NCBI RefSeq assembly: GCF_000428785.1
Contig: NZ_AUAP01000032.1
Location: 1-13,339, forward strand
Origin: Conchiformibius kuhniae DSM 17694
Lineage (GTDB): Bacteria; Pseudomonadota; Gammaproteobacteria; Burkholderiales; Neisseriaceae
Direction of reading: 5' to 3'
Length of the DNA: 13,339 nt
The position numbers and the translations under genes are program-made. The stretch's first letter is position 1. Each line of letters begins with the position of its first letter. Under the pieces are notes generated by a model. The model searched no databases, was not told where the DNA came from, and saw only the letters and a program-made list of their open reading frames with translations. Below, piece after piece: positions 7,036-12,957 of this stretch.

Positions 7036-7044
7036 AGTATAGCA
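7036..7044 (-). promoter_or_regulatory. Extended -10 promoter element of slyD
   Basis: The minus strand reads TGCTATACT, an extended -10 (TGn plus TATACT), about 60 bases upstream of the slyD ATG. A poor GGTTGG-like -35 at 16 bases is consistent with dependence on the extended -10. Confidence 0.5.
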
Positions 7045-7090
7045 CAAACGCACTGCGCCAACCGTGTGTTTTTCTGTCGCGCCGATGCCA

Positions 7091-7137
7091 CAAGCGCCGG
7101 CACGCCACACAATGCAAATGCTTTGCACCGGCGCTTG
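7091..7137. repeat. Nested perfect inverted repeat
   Basis: CAAGCGCCGG (7091-7100) is perfectly inverted as CCGGCGCTTG (7128-7137). Inside, TGCAAA (7113-7118) pairs with TTTGCA (7122-7127) around TGC, directly abutting the outer right arm, so the two stems could stack coaxially. No T run follows at once on either strand, so it is not a simple terminator. It may be a regulatory site or a structured small RNA. Confidence 0.55.
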
Positions 7138-7387
7138 CACCAATGCAAAAACTTTGATTTTTAATCATCTAATTCAGACTTTTTGCACTACCTGCGTGCG
7201 GTTTGCGGCAAGCTTGTGGCAAAAAAACCGCAAGCTTATTGATAACGTTGGCAATAATGATTGCGCGGCGCGGCATTTTCAGGCAAAATACGGCACTTTC
7301 CTGCGGTTCATTGTATCCGAACGCGTATCACGAAGCGGTGCATGGGTCGTAATTCATTCAATCCATTAAAATAAACAGGTGTTTAAT

Positions 7388-7690
7388 ATGAAAAAATCCC
7401 TCGTAGCCGTTGCTTTGATGTCTTTGTTTGTAGCCGCTTGCGGCGGTGGTGAGCAAAAAGCGCCCGAAGCGCCTGCCGCCGTTACGCCGGCTTCTGCCGT
7501 TGAAAACGCTGCTTCCGATGCTGCCAGCGAGGCTTCCGGCGTATTGGACGCTGCTGCTTCCATGGCAACCGAAGTAAAAGAAGACATGGCTTCTATGGCT
7601 GCTTCCGCCGCCGAGGCTGCCGCTTCTTTGGCAACCGAAGTGAAAGAAGACATGGCTTCTGCTGCCGAAGCCGCTTCCGAAGCCAAGTAA
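7388..7690 (+). CDS. Small alanine-rich lipoprotein with 11-residue repeats
   Basis: This 100-residue protein has a lipoprotein signal peptide (MKKSLVAVALMSLFVAAC, lipobox VAAC, lipidated Cys18) followed by a Gly-rich and Pro-containing linker. From residue 57 to the end the protein is four 11-residue units, each starting Ala-Ser: ASMATEVKEDM, ASMAASAAEAA, ASLATEVKEDM, ASAAEAASEAK. The pattern predicts a long amphipathic helix or coiled coil, exported and membrane-anchored. The C-terminal residue is lysine, as in Braun's lipoprotein; that parallel is only suggestive. ATG 7388 is preferred to GTG 7379 because AGG lies upstream and the signal peptide then starts normally. A strong terminator follows at 7735-7758, so it is probably monocistronic. 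I do not recognise a named family. Confidence 0.85.
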   Translation: MKKSLVAVALMSLFVAACGGGEQKAPEAPAAVTPASAVENAASDAASEASGVLDAAASMATEVKEDMASMAASAAEAAASLATEVKEDMASAAEAASEAK

Positions 7691-7734
7691 TCCGCTTTTG
7701 CCGTTTGTCCGGCAAAGCTTTGCATGCCAAGAAA

Positions 7735-7758
7735 AACCTGCCTGCGGGCGGGTTTTTT
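7735..7758 (+). terminator. Rho-independent terminator of the lipoprotein gene
   Basis: AACCTGCC (7735-7742) pairs with GGCGGGTT (7747-7754), with one T-G pair and a four-base loop, extended by flanking A/T pairs. Six T residues run through 7753-7758. It lies 45 bases past the stop codon. Confidence 0.88.
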
Positions 7759-7802
7759 GTTGTTTCAAGCTGTTGGAAAAGAATTTTGATGTTTCACGCA
7801 TA

Positions 7803-7875
7803 TATGGTTGATAAAAATAAAAACGAGACAAGACGACTTGGCAACGCCGTATCGTTGCGATTTTAACCAACCATA
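7803..7875. mobile_element. Short Correia-like repeat element
   Basis: This 73-base segment starts TATGGTTGATAAAAAT and ends inverted as CAACCATA. The inner bases GAGACAAGACGAC and GGCAACGCCGTA recall, in the same order, the GGACAAGGCGACGAAG and GGCAACGCCGTACTGG blocks of neisserial Correia elements, whose ends are TATAGTGGATTA. It is shorter than the usual ~100-155 bp and has diverged ends, so it may be an internally deleted or distant relative. It lies between the lipoprotein terminator and pepP; the rest of that gap (7876-7944) shows nothing clear. Confidence 0.55.
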
Positions 7876-7944
7876 AAGCACGGCCCCATGCCTTGCCCCG
7901 ATTCGGACGGCGTTGCGCCCCGAGTGAATAACAAAGCTGTTTTA

Positions 7945-7960
7945 CCGCCGCAAACGGCGG
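7945..7960 (+). promoter_or_regulatory. GC hairpin just upstream of the pepP ribosome site
   Basis: CCGCCG (7945-7950) and CGGCGG (7955-7960) form a perfect stem around CAAA, ending 25 bases before ATG 7986 and 14 bases before AAGGA. It could modulate translation or mark the end of the upstream leader. No T run follows, so it is not a normal terminator. Confidence 0.3.
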
Positions 7961-7985
7961 GGTTTCAAACCAAAAAGGAATTTTG

Positions 7986-9776
7986 ATGAATATTTTTGCC
8001 AAACGCATCGCCGCACTGCGCGCACAGATGCAGACACACGGCTTGGCGGCGTGGATTGCTCCCACCGCCGACCCGCACCTTTCCGAATATTTGCCCGAGC
8101 ATTGGCAGTCGCGCCGTTGGTTGTGCGGCTTTAGCGGCTCGGCGGGAACGTTGGTGATAACGGCAGACCATGCGGGCTTGTGGGCAGACAGCCGCTATTG
8201 GGAACAGGCGGCGGCGCAGTTGGCGGAAAGCGGGGTGGTGCTGCACAAAATCGGCGCAGACGACGACTATCCCGAATGGTTGGCGGCGCATCTGCCCGCA
8301 GGGGCGCGGGCGGGCGTGGCGGCAGACATGGTGTCGCGGCGCGATGAAGCGCGGCTTGCCCGTGTGTTGCGCGGTAAAAACCAATATTTGTGCTGCGTTG
8401 CCGATTTGACCGGTGCGGTTTGGCACGACCGCCCCGCCCTGCCCGCCACCGCCGTTTATCCGCACCCTGCCGAATTTTGCGGCGAAAGCGCGTCTGCCAA
8501 GCTCGCCCGCGTGCGTCAAGCCGTGCGCGAAGCGGGGGCGGACACGCATTTGCTCTCGTCTTTGGACGACATCGCGTGGCTGACCAATCTGCGCGGCAGC
8601 GACGTGCCGCACAATCCCGTGTTTCTCGCCCACCTGCTGCTGGACGGCGGACACGCCTGCCTGTTCACCGATGAAAGCCGTTTGAACGAAGCGGCACGCC
8701 GCAGCCTGAACGAAGCGGGCATCGCCACCGCGCCCTACGAAGCGGTTGCCGCCGCTTTGGGCAAACTGCACGGCACCTTGCTGCTCAACCCCGCCAAAAC
8801 CGCCGTTTCCCTGCTGCGCCACCTGCCCGAGCGCGTGAACATTTGCGAACAAACCAATCCGTCCACCCTGTTCAAAGCCCGCAAAAACGAAGCGGAATGC
8901 GCCCACATCCGCGCCGCCATGTTGCAGGACGGCATCGCCCTGTGCGGCTTTTTTGCCGAATTGGAACACAAGCTGGCAGCGCAAACGCCCCTGACCGAGT
9001 TGGACATCGACACCATGCTGATTGCCCACCGCAGCCGCCGTCCGCACTACGTTTCCACCAGCTTCGACACCATCGCCGGCTTCAACGCCAACGGCGCATT
9101 GCCGCACTACCGCGCCACCGCCGAAGCCCACAGCGCCATCACCGGCAACGGGCTGCTGCTGATTGACTCGGGCGCACAATATTTGAACGGCACCACCGAC
9201 ATCACCCGCGTCGTTCCCATCGGCACGCCCGATGCCGCACAACGGCGCGACTTTACGCTGGTACTCAAATCGCACATCGCCCTTGCCCGCGCCGTGTTTC
9301 CCGCCGGCACGCCCGCACCCGTGTTGGACGGCATCTGCCGTCAAGCCATGTGGCAGGCGCATTGCGACTACGGACACGGCACGGGGCACGGCGTGGGCTA
9401 CTTCCTGAACGTACACGAAGGCCCGCAGGTCATCGCCTGCCGCGCCGCCGCCAACCCGCACCACGCCATGCAAGCGGGCATGCTCACCTCCAACGAGCCG
9501 GGGCTGTACCGCTCCGGACAATGGGGCATCCGCATCGAAAACCTGATTTTGGCGCAAGCGGTGGCGCAGCCGCAAGAACACGCCTTTGGTGAATTTTTGC
9601 AATTTGAAACCCTGACCCTGTGTCCCATCGACACCCGCCTGCTCGCCCCCGAACTGCTGGACGACACCGAACGCGGCTGGCTCAACGCCTACCACGCCCG
9701 CGTGCGCGACACCCTCGCCCCGCACACCGAAGGCGCGGCACGCGACTGGCTGCTGCGGCGCACCGAAGCGGTGTAA
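7986..9776 (+). CDS. pepP: Xaa-Pro aminopeptidase (long aminopeptidase P, M24B)
   Basis: This 596-residue cytoplasmic metallopeptidase removes N-terminal residues preceding proline. It has the three-domain architecture of the long aminopeptidase P form: two creatinase-type N-terminal domains (about 1-140 and 145-300), the pita-bread catalytic domain (about 310-530), and a C-terminal extension. All five dinuclear metal ligands are present: D394 (LLIDSGAQY), D405 (GTTDITR), H468 (GHGTGHGVGY), E504 (SNEPGLY) and E518 (IRIENL). The start ATG 7986 has AAGGA 6 bases upstream; a TTG one codon earlier is unlikely. The symbol is given by function; E. coli PepP is a shorter relative. The opposite strand is open over the whole gene, which is a composition effect. 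A hairpin terminator follows at 9791. Confidence 0.93.
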   Translation: MNIFAKRIAALRAQMQTHGLAAWIAPTADPHLSEYLPEHWQSRRWLCGFSGSAGTLVITADHAGLWADSRYWEQAAAQLAESGVVLHKIGADDDYPEWLAAHLPAGARAGVAADMVSRRDEARLARVLRGKNQYLCCVADLTGAVWHDRPALPATAVYPHPAEFCGESASAKLARVRQAVREAGADTHLLSSLDDIAWLTNLRGSDVPHNPVFLAHLLLDGGHACLFTDESRLNEAARRSLNEAGIATAPYEAVAAALGKLHGTLLLNPAKTAVSLLRHLPERVNICEQTNPSTLFKARKNEAECAHIRAAMLQDGIALCGFFAELEHKLAAQTPLTELDIDTMLIAHRSRRPHYVSTSFDTIAGFNANGALPHYRATAEAHSAITGNGLLLIDSGAQYLNGTTDITRVVPIGTPDAAQRRDFTLVLKSHIALARAVFPAGTPAPVLDGICRQAMWQAHCDYGHGTGHGVGYFLNVHEGPQVIACRAAANPHHAMQAGMLTSNEPGLYRSGQWGIRIENLILAQAVAQPQEHAFGEFLQFETLTLCPIDTRLLAPELLDDTERGWLNAYHARVRDTLAPHTEGAARDWLLRRTEAV

Positions 9777-9790
9777 TTGACCCACCCCGC

Positions 9791-9818
9791 AAAAAAGCGC
9801 ATAATCGGCGCGTTTTTT
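9791..9818 (+). terminator. Terminator after pepP
   Basis: Six A residues and GCGC (9797-9800), a seven-base loop, then GCGC (9808-9811), a G, and six T residues (9813-9818). The A and T flanks extend the stem, so it could work on either strand. It starts 15 bases past the pepP stop. Confidence 0.65.
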
Positions 9819-9823
9819 CCCGC

Positions 9824-9860
9824 TTCAGGCAGCCCGAGCAACGTTTTCCGGCTGCCTGAA
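9824..9860. repeat. Inverted pair of DNA-uptake-type words
   Basis: TTCAGGCAGCC (9824-9834) and GGCTGCCTGAA (9850-9860) are perfect 11-base inverted repeats with a 15-base loop. The shared word matches the last 11 bases of the AGGCTGCCTGAA uptake dialect of Neisseriaceae, with C or G in place of its first A. Inverted pairs between genes often double as terminators. Here the pair lies 20 bases before the trhP start, without a T run. Confidence 0.7.
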
Positions 9861-9880
9861 CGCCATTTCAAGGAAGCCCC

Positions 9881-11236
9881 ATGAAATCCCCCGAATTATT
9901 ATTGCCCGCCGGCGGACTGGAACGCATGCGCACCGCCTTTGACTACGGTGCCGATGCCGTTTACGCCGGCAGCCCGCGCTATTCCCTACGCGCCCGCAAC
10001 AACGAATTTGCCAAACTGCCCGTCTTGGAACAAGGCATCGCCGAAGCCCACGCGCGTGGCAAAAAATTTTTCTTAACCGTCAATACCCTGCCGCACAACA
10101 GCAAACTGAAAACCTTTGTCGCCGACATGGAGCCTTTGATTGCCATGCGCCCCGATGCGCTGATTATGGCAGACCCCGGCTTGATTATGTGCGTGCGCGA
10201 ACGTTGGCCGCACATTCCCGTGCATTTGTCCGTACAGGCGAATACAACCAATTGGTGGGGCGTGAAATTTTGGCAAAGTGTCGGCGTGGAACGCGTTATC
10301 CTGTCGCGCGAATTGAGCTTGGAAGAAATCGCCGAAATCCGCCAACAATGCCCCGATATGGAACTGGAAGTGTTCGTACACGGCGCATTGTGCATCGCTT
10401 ATTCAGGTCGTTGTTTATTATCGGGTTATTTCAATCACCGCGACCCCAACCAAGGCACTTGCACCAACGCCTGCCGTTGGGATTACAAAGTCCATCACAG
10501 CGAAACGGACGATGCGGGCGATGTCAAACCGTTGAGCGGATTTGATTTTCAGGCAGCCAAAAACGAAGCCGATGCCGCCTTTGAAGGCATCAACGGACAA
10601 CGCCGCCACCCCGCCGCCGACAAAGTTTTTCTGATTGAAGAAGCCAACCGCCCCGGCGAACTGATGCCCGTGATGGAAGACGAACACGGCACTTACATCA
10701 TGAATTCCAAAGACTTACGCGCCATTGAGCAAGTGGCGAAACTGGCGGAAATCGGCGTGGACAGCCTGAAAGTGGAAGGGCGCACCAAATCCGTCTATTA
10801 CGTTGCCCGCACCGCGCAAAGCTACCGCCGCGCCATTGACGATGCCGTAGCGGGGAAACCCTTTGATTACAGCCTGTTGGCGGAATTGGAAGGCTTGGCG
10901 AACCGTGGCTACACTTCGGGCTTTTTGGAACGCCACCACACGCAGGATTATCAAAACTACTTGCACGGACATTCGCTCGCCAAACAAAGCCAGTTTGTCG
11001 GACAAGTGGCTGAAATTGATGCCGAAGGCTGGGCAACGGTGGACGTGAAAAACCGTTTTGCCGTAGGCGACCGCTTGGAAATCATTCACCCGCACGGCAA
11101 TGAAATCCGCACCTTGGCGGCGATGCGGCGCAAAGGCGCGGCGGTGGACGTGGCACCGGGCAACGGCATTCAGGTGCAAATCCCCGATATGGCGGGCAAA
11201 GACAACGCCTTGATTGCACGGATTATCCCATCATGA
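9881..11236 (+). CDS. trhP: U32-family tRNA hydroxylation protein TrhP (YegQ)
   Basis: This 451-residue U32 'peptidase' family protein matches E. coli YegQ/TrhP, which takes part in prephenate-dependent 5-hydroxylation of wobble uridine-34 in tRNAs; it is not a true protease there. The N-terminal barrel starts with SPELLLPAGGLERMRTAFDYGADAVYAG. The U32 signature EVFVHGALCIAYSGRCLLS is at about 163-181. Four cysteines, C171, C178, C194 and C198, are placed to hold an iron-sulfur cluster. The U32 C-terminal beta domain follows (about 370-451). The ATG has AAGGA 6 bases upstream. One uptake-type word lies inside the gene at 10548-10558. The last TGA overlaps the mutT start (ATGA, 11233-11236), so the two are probably co-translated. 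Confidence 0.92.
   Translation: MKSPELLLPAGGLERMRTAFDYGADAVYAGSPRYSLRARNNEFAKLPVLEQGIAEAHARGKKFFLTVNTLPHNSKLKTFVADMEPLIAMRPDALIMADPGLIMCVRERWPHIPVHLSVQANTTNWWGVKFWQSVGVERVILSRELSLEEIAEIRQQCPDMELEVFVHGALCIAYSGRCLLSGYFNHRDPNQGTCTNACRWDYKVHHSETDDAGDVKPLSGFDFQAAKNEADAAFEGINGQRRHPAADKVFLIEEANRPGELMPVMEDEHGTYIMNSKDLRAIEQVAKLAEIGVDSLKVEGRTKSVYYVARTAQSYRRAIDDAVAGKPFDYSLLAELEGLANRGYTSGFLERHHTQDYQNYLHGHSLAKQSQFVGQVAEIDAEGWATVDVKNRFAVGDRLEIIHPHGNEIRTLAAMRRKGAAVDVAPGNGIQVQIPDMAGKDNALIARIIPS
10548..10558 (-). repeat. DNA-uptake-type word inside trhP
   Basis: The minus strand reads GGCTGCCTGAA, the same 11 bases as the pair at 9824-9860, preceded by T instead of A. Confidence 0.6.
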
Positions 11237-12003
11237 ACATCACCCATGTGGCGGCAGGCGTGCTGTACAACGCGGCGGGGGAAGTGTTGCTGAGTTCGCG
11301 CCCCGCCGGTAAAGCCTATGCGGGCTATTGGGAATTTGCCGGCGGCAAGGTGGAAGCGGGCGAAACGCCCGAACAGGCGTTGCGGCGCGAGTTTGCCGAA
11401 GAATTGGGCGTGCACATCGTCCGCGCCCGCGCGTGGCTGCAAAAAATCCACGCCTACGAACACGCCACCGTGCATCTGCATTTTTTCCGCGTTTTTTCAG
11501 GCGATTGGCACGGCGAACCCACCGCGAAAGAAGGTCAGGATTTGGCTTGGCAACGCGCGGGCGCGTATTCGGTGTCGCCGATGTTGCCCGCCAATGCCGC
11601 GCTGTTGGAGGCACTGGCGGTGCCCGAAATTTTTTCAGGCTGCCTGAAACACGGTTTGCACGGCGAAAACTACCGCATTGTTCCGCCGAACTTATTTTCC
11701 CGCGCCGATGACGCGCTGCTGCTGGACGCGGACACGCCCGTGCCGTGCAAGCTCACACCCCGCGCCCTGTGGCGCGTGGTCGCCAACCGCGCCGAACTGG
11801 CGCAAGCCCACGATGCGGACGCGCTGTTGTGGCGGGCGGACGGCGAAGCGGGAGCGTTGTCGCTGCTGGCGGTGTTGAAAGACGGCGTGTCCGTGCCGGT
11901 GGCGGCGTATGCAAACAAGGCTTTGTGCGACCGTTTCGGCGGCGCGTGGCAGGAAGCGGGTTTGCACGCGCTGGCGGTGCAGACGGAGCGGCAAAATGTT
12001 TAG
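11233..12003 (+). CDS. mutT: MutT-type Nudix hydrolase with degenerate ThiE/TenI-like C-terminus
   Basis: This 256-residue protein has a perfect Nudix box at residues 38-60: G38-x5-E44-x7-R52-E53-F-x-E56-E57-x-G59-V60. Together with SSRPAGKAYAGYWEFAGGK it fits MutT, which hydrolyses oxidised dGTP to prevent mutation. Residues from about 130 on form a second domain, with weak features (RVVANRAELAQAHDADALLW, GVSVPVAAYANK) that recall the thiamine-phosphate synthase-like half of fused MutT-ThiE proteins, but without its phosphate-binding glycines. It is probably a non-catalytic remnant. The start overlaps the trhP stop. The last codon, TAG 12001-12003, is TA plus the first G of a repeat element; without the element the frame would stop at TAA in the same place. 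Confidence 0.9.
   Translation: MNITHVAAGVLYNAAGEVLLSSRPAGKAYAGYWEFAGGKVEAGETPEQALRREFAEELGVHIVRARAWLQKIHAYEHATVHLHFFRVFSGDWHGEPTAKEGQDLAWQRAGAYSVSPMLPANAALLEALAVPEIFSGCLKHGLHGENYRIVPPNLFSRADDALLLDADTPVPCKLTPRALWRVVANRAELAQAHDADALLWRADGEAGALSLLAVLKDGVSVPVAAYANKALCDRFGGAWQEAGLHALAVQTERQNV
11634..11648. repeat. Palindromic DNA-uptake-type word inside mutT
   Basis: TTCAGGCTGCCTGAA is a 15-base palindrome apart from its centre. The plus strand contains the full 12-mer AGGCTGCCTGAA; the minus strand contains AGGCAGCCTGAA. These two words are different recognised uptake dialects of Neisseriaceae. It lies in frame in the mutT linker. Confidence 0.65.
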
Positions 12004-12180
12004 GGCGTGTCATCAATTGGCTGAAAAAACGCCGCGCCGTCATGCCCGCGCTGGCAGGAAGCCAAGTTAAAGCACAACAAACCTTGATAAAACAACGCTT
12101 GCCAAACATCGAGCGGTAGATTCCCGCCTGCGCGGGAATGACGGTGTAGAGGTTTTTCGGTTCATTGATGACGCGCCCTA
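12001..12180. mobile_element. MITE-like element, copy 3 (complete, short core)
   Basis: This is the best preserved copy. TA is found at both flanks (12001-12002 and 12179-12180). The left end reads GGGCGTGTCATCAATT and the right end, on the minus strand, GGGCGCGTCATCAAT. The inverted similarity continues through the A-rich tract and the dRS3-like hairpin, about 63 bases per arm. The right hairpin 12120-12139 is a perfect ATTCCC-N8-GGGAAT; the left one (about 12043-12062) is decayed. The core shares CAACAAACCTTGATAAAACA with the 5885 copy. T runs lie near each outer edge beyond a GC hairpin (12164-12160 region on plus; 12031-12026 on minus). Both flanking genes end inside the outermost three bases. 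Confidence 0.82.
12120..12139. repeat. Perfect dRS3-type hairpin
   Basis: ATTCCCGCCTGCGCGGGAAT fits the neisserial dRS3 consensus ATTCCC-N8-GGGAAT exactly. Related, less perfect copies lie at 5926-5945, 6005-6024 and 6419-6438. Confidence 0.8.
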
Positions 12181-12846
12181 AATCGGATGGCGGTCGGCAA
12201 AGGTGCGCGGGTGCAGGGTGCGGCACAGGGGGCGGAAACGCCCGCAACGCCACAAAAAGGCGTGTTCCGCCCGTTGCAGCATGGGCAGGTCGCTGCGCGA
12301 GTCGCTGTAGGCATAGCTGCCGTCCCAGCAGTCCGTGCCGTAGGCGCGTTCGAGCAGGCGCACTTTGTTGCTGCCGTGGCAGTTGATGCCGTCGATTTCG
12401 CCGCTTATCCGTCCGTGCGCTTGGGTTGCCATGCGGGTGGCAAACAGGTCGTCAAAGCCGTGTTGCCGCGCCCAAGCCGATAAATACCAGTCGGGGGCGG
12501 CGCTGACCAATACGCAGTAGTCGCCGCGTTCGCGGTGGTGGTGCAGCCGTTCCATGCCTTCGGGGCGCAGCAGTGCGGGCAGGACGGTTTCGGCAAAACG
12601 GCTTGCCGCCGCCAGTACGTCTGTTTCGCATACATCGCGCAGGTAGCGGCGGCACAGTGCCTGTTTGGCAACGGCGTTGGAAACCAAGCCGAGAAGGTAG
12701 GCAGCCAGAAGCGGCAAAAGCGGCAGCAGTTTGGCAAAAAATGTTTTGTCGTTGCCGGTGTAGTGGCGCAAAAACGGCAGTACGGTGTCTTTGCGGGTGA
12801 GTGTGCCGTCAAAATCAAAGAAGGCGAAAACGGGGGTGTGGTGCAT
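12178..12846 (-). CDS. HAD-IB family phosphatase (SerB/PgpC-like)
   Basis: This 222-residue HAD hydrolase has motif I FFDFDGTLT with nucleophile D11 and acid D13, motif II S115 in VLVSAAPDW, motif III K161 in GSNKVRLLE, and motif IV D182/D186 in YAYSDSRSDLPML. A hydrophobic stretch at about 38-55 (AKLLPLLPLLAAYLLGL) in the cap region resembles membrane-associated HAD-IB proteins such as PgpC, a phosphatidylglycerophosphate phosphatase. That role would match pgsA in this window, but it is a guess; SerB-like phosphatases share the motifs. ATG 12846 has AAAGGA upstream and the domain begins at once. The frame is open upstream to 13113, but that is translated repeat element. The TAG stop (12178-12180) comes from the element at 12001-12180. 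Confidence 0.85.
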   Translation of the reverse strand: MHHTPVFAFFDFDGTLTRKDTVLPFLRHYTGNDKTFFAKLLPLLPLLAAYLLGLVSNAVAKQALCRRYLRDVCETDVLAAASRFAETVLPALLRPEGMERLHHHRERGDYCVLVSAAPDWYLSAWARQHGFDDLFATRMATQAHGRISGEIDGINCHGSNKVRLLERAYGTDCWDGSYAYSDSRSDLPMLQRAEHAFLWRCGRFRPLCRTLHPRTFADRHPI

Positions 12847-12957
12847 GGTCGGGTTCCTTTGCGTTGCTTCCGTTTTGTGTGAACGGTATTGTTGTGTGTG
12901 CCGCAGTCGGGGCGGCGGTGAAGCGGGTAGTGTGGTGCGAACCGCAGCAGTGTGGTT
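12847..12957. other. Leader region of the HAD phosphatase gene
   Basis: These 111 bases lie between the HAD start and the copy 4 element. Apart from the ribosome site next to 12846, no gene and no convincing promoter were seen. The whole gene-free gap to 13228 consists of this segment plus the element. Confidence 0.4.

Larger units (their letters stand above)
6977..7387. other. Divergent intergenic region between slyD and the lipoprotein gene
   Basis: No gene is seen in these 411 bases. They hold the slyD extended -10 (7036-7044), a nested inverted repeat at 7091-7137, and a second structured patch: TGCGGTTT (7197-7204) inverted as AAACCGCA (7225-7232), enclosing and overlapping a direct repeat of GCAAGCTT about 23 bases apart. 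A TTGCGC / CAAAAT pair at 7261-7266 and 7284-7289 with a 17-base spacer is a weak candidate promoter for the lipoprotein gene. Confidence 0.5.

Noticed and set aside
7965..9785. 606-codon open frame on the strand opposite pepP
   Set aside because: It mirrors pepP codon by codon, gives a low-complexity Gly/Val/Gln/His/Phe-rich translation with no recognisable domain, and follows from GC-rich codon use. pepP has all five metal ligands.
5926..12139. CRISPR-like array from the recurring hairpin sequences
   Set aside because: The repeats are palindromic pairs kilobases apart with no regular spacers, and there are no cas genes. They fit dRS3-type repeats.
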